DNA from: Halobacterium salinarum DSM 3754
GTDB lineage: Archaea > Halobacteriota > Halobacteria > Halobacteriales > Halobacteriaceae
Assembly: GCF_008124605.1 (NCBI RefSeq)
Contig: NZ_VRYN01000001.1
Coordinates: 1-64,000, forward strand
Direction of reading: 5' to 3'
DNA length: 64,000 nucleotides
Position numbers and translations under genes: made by a program. Positions 34,613 through 43,916 of the stretch are shown here, one piece after another; within the stretch, counting starts at the first letter, position 1, and each line of letters starts with the position of its first letter. The notes below the pieces were generated by a model, which did no database searches, had not been told where the DNA came from, and worked only from the letters and a program-made list of their open reading frames with translations.

Positions 34613-36661
34613 TTACGCCAGCTGGGCCGCGATGGCGTCGACGACCGCGTCCAGGACGGCGTCGCGCTCTCCGGCCAGGAACTCGATGCGGCCGTCTCGC
34701 GCCCCGCGAGCGGTCACACCCGCGGTGGTGGTCAGGTCGTCGTCGATGGCGTCGACGACCGCGTGCACGTCGACGGCGTCGTCGCTGCGCACCCGCAGCG
34801 CGTCCTCGCCGGCACCGAGCAACACGTCGGTGCTGTCCGCGCGGCGGTGCAACGCGTCCAACAGCAGGTCGACCGGCGGGAAGTCGTACTGGTGTGTGTA
34901 GGCGCCCACGTCGAGCGTCTCGAACGCGACGCCGTCGTGGTGGCGTGTCGACAGATGCGGCTCGGCGGTCGACAGCTCGGTCGCCAGCCGGTCCCGGAAC
35001 TGCGTGGCGATGTGGTCCGCGAGGTCGTCGTCGGCGTCCCCCCAGAGGAGGTCGGCGATGAGCTCGCGTTTGTCCTCGTAGGACTGATAGAACGCCTCCA
35101 GGGCGACGGCGTCACGGAGCGCTTCGCGGGCGTCGCTGTCGTAGCTGGCGTCCGCCGCGAGGTCCGCGTACGCGGCCGGGAGGTCCGTCCAGTACGCGAC
35201 CGCCGGCAGGTGGGCGAGGTCCTCGCGCACGTCGTCGTTGATGACGGCGGCGAGTTGCGCGCCCAGCGCGCCCGTGTTCACGGGCTGCTCGCCGGCCGCG
35301 GTCGGGGAGACGAGCACGTCCATCCCGGCGGCGTCGTCGGCGTACCCGCCGTCGACGACCACGGTGTCGGCGTCGTAGATGTCCAGGAGGTCCAGGGCGT
35401 CCGTGGACTCGGTCGTGGAGCCAGTGCCCACGAACACGAACAGTGGGTGTTTCTCGTCGTGGCGGTGGGCCGCCTCGAGCATGCTCGTCACGTCGCCGGT
35501 CGCGTCGTCGATGGTGTAGAAGGCGTCGTCGAGGGGGCGGCGGTCGACGTAATGGTATTCGGCGTCCTCGCGGGCGTGCTCGTCGCGGATCAGCGGCAGC
35601 AGCGCGCGCTCGATGGCGGTGCCGGCGACGTACCCCTCGACGGTCGTGGGGTGGCGGACGATGACCGGTCGGGCGTCGATGACGGCGCGCCGAACCGCGG
35701 TCGCGGCGTCCACGATGTCGTCGTGGACCGCGGCCACGGCGTCGTCGTCGGGCGCAAGCAACGCGGTGGTGGCGGGCGCTGCGCGGTCGTCGAGGGCGGC
35801 GTCCATGCGGTTGCGGACCTCGTCGGCGCGGTCGCCGGTGAGCTCGGTGACGGCCTCGGTCTCCACTTGGAGGTCGCCGCGCCGGCGCTCGACGGTGCCC
35901 GTGAGCTGCACGACGGCTCCGGGTTCGATCTCGGGGTATGCGCGAACGCCGGCCTCGACGAACGCGGCGGCGTCGACAGCGCCGGTTTCGTCGGTCAACT
36001 CGAACACCGTCGGGCCGCTGGTCTGGCGGGCGGCCGTGATCTCCCCTTCGACGGTGACCGCGTCGTCGACGTGGTCGTCGAGGGCGTCGACGCGCACCGT
36101 CTCGTGGTCGGTGTCGTCGTCGTCCGCGCCGCTGAACTCGAAGCTGGCGTCCGCGGCGCGCTCGGTCGTGGCGTCCGCGTCGGAGACGCGTTTCCCGCCG
36201 TCGGCGGTCTCCGCGTCCCGTGAGTCGTCGGTGGTGTCGCCGTCGTCAGTTGTGTCGCTGTCCGCCTCGTCGTCGGCGGGGAGCGCGGCGTCCGAGTCGT
36301 TCGCCGGGTCGTGGACGAGCTCGCCGCGGAAGTCACGCATCGACTCCCGGATCGACCACCCCAGGTCGATGTTGCCGTTGTCGTGGACGTCGGTCACTTG
36401 CACGAACACGTCGTCGCCGACATCCCACGCCAGGGAGTCAACGCGACCGGGGACCTCCGAACGATGCAGGAGGCCCGTAACGGTGCCGCCGACGTCGACG
36501 AACACGCCGAACTCGGCGAACCCGTCGACGGTCCCGCGGTAGAACCGGCCGGGGGTGAGTTGGTCTGGTGAGTCACCACGGAAATCGAACACGACGTCCT
36601 CTTCGTGGGTGGCGCAGATGTGGCCGTCCGTAGAGGAGCCGCAGACGATACAAGTAGCCAT
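34613..36661 (-). CDS. RecJ/DHH-like protein with S1 and OB domains, catalytic motif degenerate
   Basis: A 682-residue protein with an N-terminal CIVCGSSTDGHICATH zinc-binding segment, an S1 RNA-binding domain (about 35-105; GRFYRGTVDGFAEFGVFVDVGG), a very acidic linker, an OB domain (about 180-275) and a C-terminal RecJ-like region. In active RecJ the first motif is a HYDADG-type stretch; here the equivalent VRHPTTVEGYVAGTAIERALL has no Asp pair, and the DHH motif is not recognisable (VVDGGYADDAAG may be its relic). It could be a structural GINS/MCM partner akin to GAN/Cdc45 rather than an active nuclease. An alternative start is ATG 36667. It lies 47 bp upstream of elp3. Confidence 0.75.
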   Translation of the reverse strand: MATCIVCGSSTDGHICATHEEDVVFDFRGDSPDQLTPGRFYRGTVDGFAEFGVFVDVGGTVTGLLHRSEVPGRVDSLAWDVGDDVFVQVTDVHDNGNIDLGWSIRESMRDFRGELVHDPANDSDAALPADDEADSDTTDDGDTTDDSRDAETADGGKRVSDADATTERAADASFEFSGADDDDTDHETVRVDALDDHVDDAVTVEGEITAARQTSGPTVFELTDETGAVDAAAFVEAGVRAYPEIEPGAVVQLTGTVERRRGDLQVETEAVTELTGDRADEVRNRMDAALDDRAAPATTALLAPDDDAVAAVHDDIVDAATAVRRAVIDARPVIVRHPTTVEGYVAGTAIERALLPLIRDEHAREDAEYHYVDRRPLDDAFYTIDDATGDVTSMLEAAHRHDEKHPLFVFVGTGSTTESTDALDLLDIYDADTVVVDGGYADDAAGMDVLVSPTAAGEQPVNTGALGAQLAAVINDDVREDLAHLPAVAYWTDLPAAYADLAADASYDSDAREALRDAVALEAFYQSYEDKRELIADLLWGDADDDLADHIATQFRDRLATELSTAEPHLSTRHHDGVAFETLDVGAYTHQYDFPPVDLLLDALHRRADSTDVLLGAGEDALRVRSDDAVDVHAVVDAIDDDLTTTAGVTARGARDGRIEFLAGERDAVLDAVVDAIAAQLA

Positions 36662-36712
36662 TTGCATCGAAGAAGCGGGCGCTGCCCTAAACGATTATCG
36701 AAACCGCGCCGG

Positions 36713-36976
36713 TCACTCGAACACCGGGCTGTCGGCCGTGAGCGCGTCGATGTCGTCGGCGAGCGCGGCGACCTGTTCGGGAAACAGCGCCACCTGGACC
36801 TCGTTGCCGGAGTCGTCCTCGAAGACGAGCTTGACGCGTTTGTCACCGAACTCGCGGGCGGTCGCGTCGTCGACGTCGAAGAGCTTCGCGTCGGCGTGTT
36901 TGTTCGTGGGGCCGACGTTCTTGATCGAGCCGTCTTTCAGCTCCACCATGAACTCCGAGAGCGTGATGTTCAGCAC
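36713..36976 (-). CDS. Small uncharacterised haloarchaeal protein
   Basis: An 87-residue acidic protein (MLNITLSEFMVELKDGSIKNVGPTNKHADAKLFD...) with an alternating beta-strand pattern (VKLVFEDDSGNEVQVALFPEQVAALADDI). No named family recognised. The GTG at 36976 is taken as start because it gives the longest likely domain; ATG 36949 (MVELKDGS) is the alternative and would drop nine residues. It is followed by the RecJ-like gene 51 bp downstream on the same strand. Confidence 0.65.
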   Translation of the reverse strand: MLNITLSEFMVELKDGSIKNVGPTNKHADAKLFDVDDATAREFGDKRVKLVFEDDSGNEVQVALFPEQVAALADDIDALTADSPVFE

Positions 36977-36999
36977 ACACACCGTTGTCGCCGGCGCGT

Positions 37000-37608
37000 C
37001 TAAAATGCGAGCCCTGCCGCGTGGATGACCTGCTCGCCGGCGGGGATGGCACCGAACCCGGCACCGAACGCCAGCACGCCCGGCACAGCGGCGGCGATCA
37101 CCGCCCGTGGGAGCGAGATCTCGTGGACGACGCTCGTCCCGACGACCAGCAGGCACCACGCCCACACCCCCGCGAGCAGCGTGAGCACCGGCACGCCCAG
37201 ACCGGTGACCACGCACGGGGCCGCCGCGTACGCGATCAGTTGGACGGTTTCACTGACGCCGCCCCGGGACTCCGAGATCGTCGCGATCACGAGACAGAGC
37301 GTCTGAATCGCCGACAGCGCGTGCACCGCCGCCGGCGTGACCAGTAACACGACGAGCGCCACGGTGAGCACGGCGGCCAGCCAGTCGGCGGTCGGGAACG
37401 CCAACGCGTCGCTGGGCGTGGCCGCGAGTTCGGTGGCGGCCACGACTCCGACGACAACCATCGCGAACACGAGCCCCGGGGCCTGGTCGCCCGGCGACAC
37501 CGCCTCGTCGAAGAACGACACCGGATTCAGGAGGACCTGCGTGAACGACTTCGCGAGCCCGAGCGGGCCACGCTCACGGCCACCCTCCGGTTCCACCCAG
37601 GTCGTCAT
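37000..37608 (-). CDS. Yip1-family membrane protein
   Basis: A 202-residue membrane protein with five hydrophobic segments (about 45-67, 76-101, 105-123, 131-151, 157-190). The start LGLAKSFTQVLLNPVSFFDEA and the layout of five helices match Yip1-domain proteins of haloarchaea, of unknown role (possibly membrane organisation). It lies three bases downstream of tdk, so the two are likely co-transcribed although they do not look functionally related. Confidence 0.8.
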   Translation of the reverse strand: MTTWVEPEGGRERGPLGLAKSFTQVLLNPVSFFDEAVSPGDQAPGLVFAMVVVGVVAATELAATPSDALAFPTADWLAAVLTVALVVLLVTPAAVHALSAIQTLCLVIATISESRGGVSETVQLIAYAAAPCVVTGLGVPVLTLLAGVWAWCLLVVGTSVVHEISLPRAVIAAAVPGVLAFGAGFGAIPAGEQVIHAAGLAF

Positions 37609-37611
37609 GGG

Positions 37612-38199
37612 TTACTCACGGCGCACGACATGGCAGTTCCGGCACCGCGCCTCGTAGGTCTCCTCGGCGCCGACCATGACGGTGGGGTCGTCGTAGTGGG
37701 CGGGCTCGCCCTCGATGAGGCGCTGGTTGCGGGTGGCCGGTTCCCCACACTGCATGCAGATCGCGCGCATCTTGTCGACGTATTCGGCGATCGCCATCAG
37801 CTGTGGCACCGGCTCGAAGGGCTCCCCGCGGAACGTCTGATCGGTGCCCGACAGCACCACCCGACGTCCGTCCGCCGCGAGCTCCTGGCAGACGTCGACG
37901 AGTTCGGCCGGGAAGAAGTTGGCTTCGTCGATGGCGACCACCTGCTCGCCGTTGAGCAGCGTGGGGATCGACGCGACGCCCTCGGCGGTGGGTTCGACGA
38001 CCGTTGCCGCCCACGACCGGCCGGCGTGCGAGCCCAGCGTCGCCTCGCCGTACCGGTCGTCGACGGCGGGCGTGACCGCCGCGACGTCTTGGCCCGCGAT
38101 CTCCGCGCGCCGCAGTCGCCGCAACAACTCCTCGGTTTTCCCCGAGAACATCGACCCCGTGATCACCTCCACCCACCCGGAGTTCGTGATGGCGTGCAT
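37612..38199 (-). CDS. tdk: Thymidine kinase
   Basis: Salvages thymidine to dTMP with ATP. The 195-residue protein has the P-loop GSMFSGKTEELLRRLRRAE (15-33), the DEANFF motif (catalytic Glu near residue 93), the lasso region with GTDQTFRGEPFEP, and a C-terminal zinc finger formed by CMQCG (about 150-154) and CRNCH (about 186-190) in the type II TK fold. ATG 38199 is chosen because an AT-rich box (complement of about 38223-38235) lies 27-30 bp upstream and the resulting N-terminus (MHAITNSGWVEVITGSM) fits the family. It is divergent from the UspA gene. Confidence 0.94.
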   Translation of the reverse strand: MHAITNSGWVEVITGSMFSGKTEELLRRLRRAEIAGQDVAAVTPAVDDRYGEATLGSHAGRSWAATVVEPTAEGVASIPTLLNGEQVVAIDEANFFPAELVDVCQELAADGRRVVLSGTDQTFRGEPFEPVPQLMAIAEYVDKMRAICMQCGEPATRNQRLIEGEPAHYDDPTVMVGAEETYEARCRNCHVVRRE

Positions 38200-38273
38200 G
38201 CCACAGCCAGCGGGTGGCTGGAGGAAAACGCTTGCTTTTCGCCACCTCCGCAGTCGGCGCGCCGTCTGCACGC

Positions 38274-38280
38274 TTTTTTA
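38274..38280 (+). promoter_or_regulatory. Putative TATA box of the first UspA gene
   Basis: A run of TTTTTTA ends 25 bp before ATG 38306, the common spacing for leaderless transcripts in this window. Confidence 0.45.
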
Positions 38281-38305
38281 GGGGGCGGGGTGACAATGGG
38301 GACGC

Positions 38306-38746
38306 ATGTACGATGACATCCTCCTGCCGACCGACGGCAGCGACGCCGCCGACGCCGCGGTCGCCAACGCCATCGACCTCGCGTCGAAGTACAACGCCAC
38401 CCTCCACGTGCTGTACGTCGCCGACACCACCGAATACAGCACGGTCACCTTCGAGGACGCCGTCACCGATCCGCTTGAGCGCGAGGGCGAGCGCGTCGTC
38501 GACGACGCGGTGGCGCGCGCCGAGGACGCGGGCGTGGTGGCGATGGGCGTCGTGCTCCACGGCGGCGTGTTCGAGACGATTCAAGCGTACGTCGACGACG
38601 AGGGCATCGACACCGTGGTGATGGGGACCCATGGCCGCCGCGGCCTGGGTCGTGCGCTCCTGGGGAGTGTCACCGAGCGCGTCGTGCGAACCAGTGACGT
38701 GCCCGTGTTGACGGTGCGGGAGACCGACGACGACGGCGCGGCGTAA
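38306..38746 (+). CDS. Universal stress protein (UspA family)
   Basis: A 146-residue alpha/beta protein with YDDILLPTDGSDAADAA at the start and the ATP-binding motif GTHGRRGLGRALLGSVTERVVRTSDVPVLTV near the end (pattern G-x2-G-x9-GS). The motif is complete, so it probably binds ATP. A second UspA of similar type lies at 55810. The role is unknown beyond stress response, and the intervening metabolic genes offer no clue. Confidence 0.9.
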   Translation: MYDDILLPTDGSDAADAAVANAIDLASKYNATLHVLYVADTTEYSTVTFEDAVTDPLEREGERVVDDAVARAEDAGVVAMGVVLHGGVFETIQAYVDDEGIDTVVMGTHGRRGLGRALLGSVTERVVRTSDVPVLTVRETDDDGAA

Positions 38747-38762
38747 CCCACTGGGTGGCGGC

Positions 38763-38972
38763 TCACGTGGTGTCCACGCCGAGCACGCGGTACACGCCAC
38801 ACGTGTTCATCGCGCCGCTGGCGAGCAACAACAGCGCCCCCACGCCGAGGGCTGGGGTCAGCGCCGAGGGGCCGCCGCCGTAGCCGGCCAGGGTCGCCAG
38901 CGCGGCGCTGCCCAGCACTGCGCCGCCGAGCAGTCGTGCCAGTGCGTCCATGGGGCCGACGTTGTGTTCCAT
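38763..38972 (-). CDS. DUF2892 small membrane protein
   Basis: A 69-residue protein with two hydrophobic helices (about 11-31 and 39-60) and the family start HNVGPMDALARLLGGAVLG. The pattern NVG...D...R...G in the first helix and the late CGVYRVLGV match DUF2892 (YgaP-like C-terminal membrane domain). Function is unknown, although related bacterial domains are linked to rhodanese proteins; Cys at about residue 57 is conserved in many members. Confidence 0.78.
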   Translation of the reverse strand: MEHNVGPMDALARLLGGAVLGSAALATLAGYGGGPSALTPALGVGALLLLASGAMNTCGVYRVLGVDTT

Positions 38973-39048
38973 ATGGGGCGTGTTGGCACGGCGGGATCAA
39001 AAGCGGTGTGGGTCGGCGGCTGCGCGGCACAGCCCGATCGGGGCCGGG

Positions 39049-39987
39049 CTATTCGAGGCGGACGACCGTCCGCTCGCCCCGGTACTCGGTCCGGACGAGC
39101 CCGTCGTCGGCGAGATCCGACAACAGGCCGCGCAGCCACTCGCGGCCGTACTCGCCGTCGGGCGTGTAATCCACGCGAACCCGATGGCCGAGCGCGTCCA
39201 GTTCCATCTCGTCGTGCTCGCCGAGCAACCGAACGATCCGCCCCCGGAACTGCCGGCGACTCCCCTCGAAGCTCGGCTGGGTGGGCACATCCGGCGCGGT
39301 GAAATCCCCGGTTTGGTAGGCGTGACACCACTCCCGCAGCGGGCACTCCGCCTCGTCACAGCGCGGGGTCTGCTGGCAGGCGACCGCCCCCAGTTCCATC
39401 ACGGCGTTGTTCCACACGCGGGACGTGCCGTCGGGCAGCAACTCGTTGGCCAGCGGCCGGTAATCCGGGTCGTCGTCGTCGCGGATCCCCTCGAACGCGC
39501 GGTAGAGCACGCGCTTGACGTTCGTGTCCACGACCGCGTTGCCGGCGTTGAACGCGAACGACGCCACGGCGTTGGCGGTGTACGGGCCGACGCCCATGAG
39601 CTCCGAGAGCTCCGCGGGCGTCCGCGGGATCGCGCCGTCGTAGTCGGTTTCGACCTGTTGGGCGGCCTCGTGGAGGTGGGTGGCGCGGTTGTTGTACCCG
39701 AGGCTGTGTGCGGACCAGAACCCGACCACGTCGCTGCGGTCGGCGGCCGCCAACGCGGCGGTGGTCGGCCACCGATCGAGGAACGCCCGCCACGCGTCGA
39801 TCACCCGGGAGAGCTGGGTCTGCTGGCTCATCACCTCCGAGACCAGGATCTCGTAGGGGTCGGTGGTCTCCCGCCACGGGAACGACCGGTGGGAGTCGGT
39901 GTACCAGTCGACGAGTGCCGTCTGGAGGGCTGTGGTGTCGGCCGGCCCAGTCGCGCCCGCGCGGTCGCTCCCGTCCCCTGTCGTCAT
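39049..39987 (-). CDS. mutY: A/G-specific adenine DNA glycosylase MutY
   Basis: Removes adenine mispaired with 8-oxoguanine. The 312-residue protein has the family motif FPWRETTDPYEILVSEVMSQQTQLSRV with catalytic Glu51, the helix-hairpin-helix LMGVGPYTANAV, the catalytic Asp in VDTNVKRVLYR, and four cysteines after ACQQTPRCDEAECPLREWC. The cysteine spacing here is Cx5Cx4Cx5C rather than the usual Cx6Cx2Cx5C; all four are still present, so the 4Fe-4S cluster may be held in a different way. It has a short C-terminal domain (about 90 residues) instead of the full MutT-like one, as in other archaea. Start ATG 39987. Confidence 0.92.
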   Translation of the reverse strand: MTTGDGSDRAGATGPADTTALQTALVDWYTDSHRSFPWRETTDPYEILVSEVMSQQTQLSRVIDAWRAFLDRWPTTAALAAADRSDVVGFWSAHSLGYNNRATHLHEAAQQVETDYDGAIPRTPAELSELMGVGPYTANAVASFAFNAGNAVVDTNVKRVLYRAFEGIRDDDDPDYRPLANELLPDGTSRVWNNAVMELGAVACQQTPRCDEAECPLREWCHAYQTGDFTAPDVPTQPSFEGSRRQFRGRIVRLLGEHDEMELDALGHRVRVDYTPDGEYGREWLRGLLSDLADDGLVRTEYRGERTVVRLE

Positions 39988-40083
39988 GGGGGGGCGTTGG
40001 CGGGCGGCCGTCTTGGGGATGATGGTTCGGCGGCGCACGGCGCTGCCGAAACGCGTATGTCCACCGGCACGTTCGACGGCCGT

Positions 40084-40407
40084 ATGGGACTTGACGACTT
40101 ACAGACAGACGTCGAGCACGCGGCCACAACCCTCGACGACTACGCGTTCCTGGATCGGGAGACCACCCAGGAGTTGGCGATGCTGGCGGCGGCGCTGGAC
40201 GCCGACACCGACGAGCTGGTGCGGCGCGCCGTCCACGCGCTGTTCCAGTCGCTGACCGAGACCGGGCGACTCGACTTCCACCTCCGGGGCGCGTACGACA
40301 CCACGTACGACGAATACCTCTCCGGAATGGCGTACGACGACCTCGTGGCCGGTGGCTACCAGGCACCCGACGACAACGACACCCAGGACCGGCCGTATCG
40401 GTTCTGA
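40084..40407 (+). CDS. Uncharacterised 107-residue acidic protein
   Basis: A soluble, acidic, mostly helical protein (MGLDDLQTDVEHAATTLDDYAFLDRETTQELAMLAAALDADTDELVRRAVHALFQ...). The first 65 residues resemble a ribbon-helix-helix/DUF4145-like helical bundle, but I do not recognise a family. It may be a partner of the flanking mutY or htr8, though it is divergent from mutY and only 65 bp upstream of htr8. No clear TATA box was seen. Confidence 0.7.
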   Translation: MGLDDLQTDVEHAATTLDDYAFLDRETTQELAMLAAALDADTDELVRRAVHALFQSLTETGRLDFHLRGAYDTTYDEYLSGMAYDDLVAGGYQAPDDNDTQDRPYRF

Positions 40408-40472
40408 GCGCGCATGCCTGAGTGTGACAGGACAGCAATGCGCTTTTTGAACTCCGCCACCTGAGGGTGTTC

Positions 40473-42404
40473 ATGGGGGAATCCGCACGCGGCGGCGGCA
40501 GCGCTGAGACGACCGGCGGACTGGCTGCAGCGGTCAAGACGTATCTCGAATACACGCCGACGGGGGAGTCGATCCCGGCGGCGGCGTGGCGGCGTCGCCA
40601 CCGCAACGTTCGCGTGTTCGTGCTGGCGCACATCCCGCTGTTGCTTGCGCTCGGGCTCTACGAGGGGACCGAGTCCGCAGTCACGGGCGCGACGATCCCG
40701 CCGACACCGGGCATACTCATCGCGGCGGAGCTGGGTATCGTGGGGGCGCTGGTCGGGCTTGCGTCGATCCCGTCGGTGTCCCGGCGGGGACGCACGGCGC
40801 TGGCCTCGACGGCCGTGCTGGCGTCCTCGGTGGTGCTCGTGCAGTTCTCCGGCGGGTTCATCGAAGCGCACTTCCATTTCTTCGTCGGGATGGCCGTCAT
40901 CGCGGTCTACGAGGACTGGCTGCCGTTCGCGCTTGGACTGGTGTACGTCGTGTTCACGCACGGTGTCTTCGGGATGATCAACGCCGAGCGCGTCTACAAC
41001 CACACCGCCGCGATCAACAACCCGTGGGTGTGGGGTGGCATCCACGGCGCGTTCGTGTTGCTGTTGGCGGGCGCACTGATGGCCAACTGGTACTCCACCG
41101 AGCGCTCGCGGGAGGCCTCCCAGAAGCGCCTGGAGGAAGCCCGGCAAAAGGCCCAGCAGGTCGAAGACCTCGAAGCCCGCCAGGCGGAGATCGAGGCCGA
41201 AAAGGCCGAAGCGAAGCGGCTGAAAGCCGACGCCGAGGAGGCACGCGAGGCCGCCGAAGCCCAACAGCGGGAGGTCGCGGCCCTGAACGAGCGCCTCGAA
41301 GCGACCGCCAACACGTACGGGGCTGCGATGGCGCGGGCCGCCGACGGTGATCTCAGCGTGCGCCTCGATCCCGACGTCGAAAACGACGCCATGGCGGCGA
41401 TCGCGGCGTCGTTCAACGAGATGCTCGACGAAACGGAGACCACGATCCGGGAGATCCAGGCGGTCGCCAGCGACGTCGCGGCCGCCAGCGAGGACGCCGA
41501 TGCGGGCGTCGTCGAGATCGAGGACGCCAGCGGCCAGGTGAGCGAGACGGTCCAAGAGATCGCCGCCGGGGCCGACGAGCAGCGCGAGAAACTGGAGACG
41601 GTGTCCGGGGAGATGACCGACCTGTCGGCGGCCATCGAGGAGGTGGCGGCGTCCGCCGATTCGGTCGCGGAGCGCTCGCACGAGACCGCGGCGGTCGCCG
41701 GCGACGGCGAGCAGACCGCCGAGCAGGCGATCGCGGACTCCCGGACGGTGCAGTCGGCCGTGGAGTCGACGGTGCAGAACGTCGAGGCCCTCGACGACCA
41801 GCTCGCGGAGATCAGTGAGATCGTCGACCTCATCAGCGACGTCGCCGAGCAGACGAACATGCTGGCGTTGAACGCCAACATCGAGGCCGCCCGCGCCGAC
41901 AAGAGCGGCGACGGCTTCGCGGTCGTTGCTGACGAAGTCAAGGACCTCGCGGAGGAGACGCGGGCGTCGGCCGGCGACATCGAGGCGCTGGTCGCCGACA
42001 TCGACGCGCAGATGCAGGCCACGGTCACCGAAGCCCGGACCGCGGACGAGAGCGTGCAGGACGCGATCTCAGCGGTGGACGCGGTCGTCGACGCGTTCGG
42101 GACCGTGGCCGAGAACGCCGAGGAGACCGACACCGGTGTCCAGGAGATCAGCACCACCACCGACGATCAGGCCGCCAGCACCGAGGAGGCGGTGTCGATG
42201 ATCGCGGAGGTCAGTGACATCAGCACGGCGACCGCCGCCGACGCACAGCAGGCCTCCACGGCGGCCGAACAGCAGACCACCGCGGCGGCGACGATCAGCG
42301 AAAACACGGCCGCGCTGCGCGAGCAGGCGGACCGGCTGCAGGGGTTGGTGTCGACGTTCGACGTGCACGACGAGTCGGCGTCGACGGCTGCGCGCTCGGA
42401 GTGA
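40473..42404 (+). CDS. htr8: Membrane-bound aerotaxis transducer Htr8
   Basis: Oxygen-attractant receptor signalling through CheA/CheW. The 643 residues begin with six membrane helices (about 45-205), then a cytoplasmic coiled coil (about 207-275), a HAMP-like region and the signalling domain with the hairpin [39 protein letters not shown] (about 455-493). Histidines 133 and 135 in [10 protein letters not shown], plus 163 and 191 in other helices, could bind heme, as proposed for Htr8. No periplasmic loop is large enough for a ligand domain. A TTTTTGAA box lies about 26 bp before ATG 40473. HemAT is 11 kb away, giving both oxygen transducers in this window. Confidence 0.88.
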   Translation: MGESARGGGSAETTGGLAAAVKTYLEYTPTGESIPAAAWRRRHRNVRVFVLAHIPLLLALGLYEGTESAVTGATIPPTPGILIAAELGIVGALVGLASIPSVSRRGRTALASTAVLASSVVLVQFSGGFIEAHFHFFVGMAVIAVYEDWLPFALGLVYVVFTHGVFGMINAERVYNHTAAINNPWVWGGIHGAFVLLLAGALMANWYSTERSREASQKRLEEARQKAQQVEDLEARQAEIEAEKAEAKRLKADAEEAREAAEAQQREVAALNERLEATANTYGAAMARAADGDLSVRLDPDVENDAMAAIAASFNEMLDETETTIREIQAVASDVAAASEDADAGVVEIEDASGQVSETVQEIAAGADEQREKLETVSGEMTDLSAAIEEVAASADSVAERSHETAAVAGDGEQTAEQAIADSRTVQSAVESTVQNVEALDDQLAEISEIVDLISDVAEQTNMLALNANIEAARADKSGDGFAVVADEVKDLAEETRASAGDIEALVADIDAQMQATVTEARTADESVQDAISAVDAVVDAFGTVAENAEETDTGVQEISTTTDDQAASTEEAVSMIAEVSDISTATAADAQQASTAAEQQTTAAATISENTAALREQADRLQGLVSTFDVHDESASTAARSE

Positions 42405-42407
42405 GCG

Positions 42408-43784
42408 TTACGCAGTGGGTTCGCCTTCGACCTTCGAGGTGCCGGCGTGGCGAACGTCGGGGTCGTCGAGCGCCTCCAGGAGGATGTCGACCGCGATGTC
42501 GATCTCGCGCTCGGTGACGTCGAGCGGCGGCAGTAGTCGCACCGTCTTGTGGCCACAGCCCAACACGAGGAGGCCACGCTTGACGCAGGCGTTCACGACC
42601 GCTTCGCGGCGCTTCTTGGTGTCGAACTCGACGGCCAGCATCAGGCCGCGGCCGCGCACGTCCGTGACGAAGTCGGGATCGGCGTCGTGGAGTCGGTCGG
42701 TGGTCTGCTCGCCGCGGGCCACGACGTGATCGAGGAGGCCGTCGCTGGTGATGGCGTCGATGGTCGCAACGCCCTGCGCGGCGGCGACAATGTCCCCGGC
42801 GCCCCACGTCGAGGAGAGGCGGCCGGTCTCGCTGGGGAAGAGGTCCTCGTTGGCGACCGTTGCGCCGACGCGCAGCCCCTTCGCGGAGGTGATGACATCC
42901 GGTTCGATCTCGGTGTGGTCGATCCCCCAGAGTTCGCCGGTGCGGCCCAGTCCCGCCTGGATCTCGTCGCTGATGACGGGGATGTCGTGGGTCCGCTGGA
43001 TGTCGGCGATGTCGGCGATGAAGTCGTCGTTGGGGACCCGGTAGCCGCCCTCGCCCTGCTGGGGTTCCATGATGAGGTACGCCACCTCTTCGGGGTCGAT
43101 GACGCCGCGGTCGTGGTGGAGCTTGTCAGCGGCCACGTTCCCGCCGGGGCCGTTGGTCTTCCAGCCACACGAGCACTCGCCCTCGCAGGTGCAGTACGGC
43201 ACCGAGACGACGCCCCCGATCTCGGGGAAGCCCTTCCGGTGGATGGCTTTCGATCGGTTCAGCGACAGCGCGCCGAGCGTGCGCCCGTGGAACGCGCCGT
43301 CGAACGTGAGCGCGCGGTGGCCGCCGTTGTTGTAACAGATCTTGATGGCGTTCTCGACGGCTTCAGCGCCCGTGTTCGAGAGGAACACCGTGTCCAGATC
43401 GTAGTGTGCGGTGATGTCGGTGAGCCGGTCGAGCAGCTGTGTCGCGGTCGGGATCTCGGGCGACTCGGGATCGGTGCCGCCGCCAGCGTAGAAGTCCTGG
43501 CCCGCCATCTTGAGGGGGTCGACGAGGTCGAACGACTCCAGGCGGTCCATGATCTTGGGGTTGTTGTAGCCGAACGGCGCGGCGGCAACGTGGCTGGTGA
43601 AGTCCATGAGGACGTTGCCGTCGACGTCCGTGCAGAACGGCCCGATGGCGTCCTCGGTGATGTCCCACACGAAGTCGTAGACGTACGTGGAGGGGGCGGC
43701 GTGATTGTGGTGGAAGTTCACCCATTCCGCGGCCTTCTCGCCGGGCATGCTCCGGACGTCAGGCTCGGCTGTTTCACGGTCCAT
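42408..43784 (-). CDS. Class III pyridoxal-phosphate aminotransferase
   Basis: A 458-residue PLP enzyme. The PLP-lysine sits in ITSAKGLRVGATVA; other family motifs are TGAEAVENAIKICY, TFDGAFHGRTLGALSLNRSK, EPQQGEGGY and ISDEIQAGLGRTG. Size and pattern fit 4-aminobutyrate aminotransferases, but archaeal relatives include ornithine aminotransferases and broad amino-acid racemases, so substrate is open. A CTCEGECSCGW insertion (about residues 197-207) with four cysteines is unusual for the family and may bind metal. An AT-rich box lies about 25 bp upstream of ATG 43784. Its stop is three bases from htr8. Confidence 0.88.
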   Translation of the reverse strand: MDRETAEPDVRSMPGEKAAEWVNFHHNHAAPSTYVYDFVWDITEDAIGPFCTDVDGNVLMDFTSHVAAAPFGYNNPKIMDRLESFDLVDPLKMAGQDFYAGGGTDPESPEIPTATQLLDRLTDITAHYDLDTVFLSNTGAEAVENAIKICYNNGGHRALTFDGAFHGRTLGALSLNRSKAIHRKGFPEIGGVVSVPYCTCEGECSCGWKTNGPGGNVAADKLHHDRGVIDPEEVAYLIMEPQQGEGGYRVPNDDFIADIADIQRTHDIPVISDEIQAGLGRTGELWGIDHTEIEPDVITSAKGLRVGATVANEDLFPSETGRLSSTWGAGDIVAAAQGVATIDAITSDGLLDHVVARGEQTTDRLHDADPDFVTDVRGRGLMLAVEFDTKKRREAVVNACVKRGLLVLGCGHKTVRLLPPLDVTEREIDIAVDILLEALDDPDVRHAGTSKVEGEPTA

Positions 43785-43916
43785 GCACACAGTTGGCACC
43801 GCCCCAAATAAAAGTCGTTCGTTCCAGCCACGCCGACATGTCCCACGTGCACCGGACGCGTATCTCACGGCCAGACACTCCCCGGGAACGGCGTCGGACG
43901 CCGTGATTGGTCGTCG

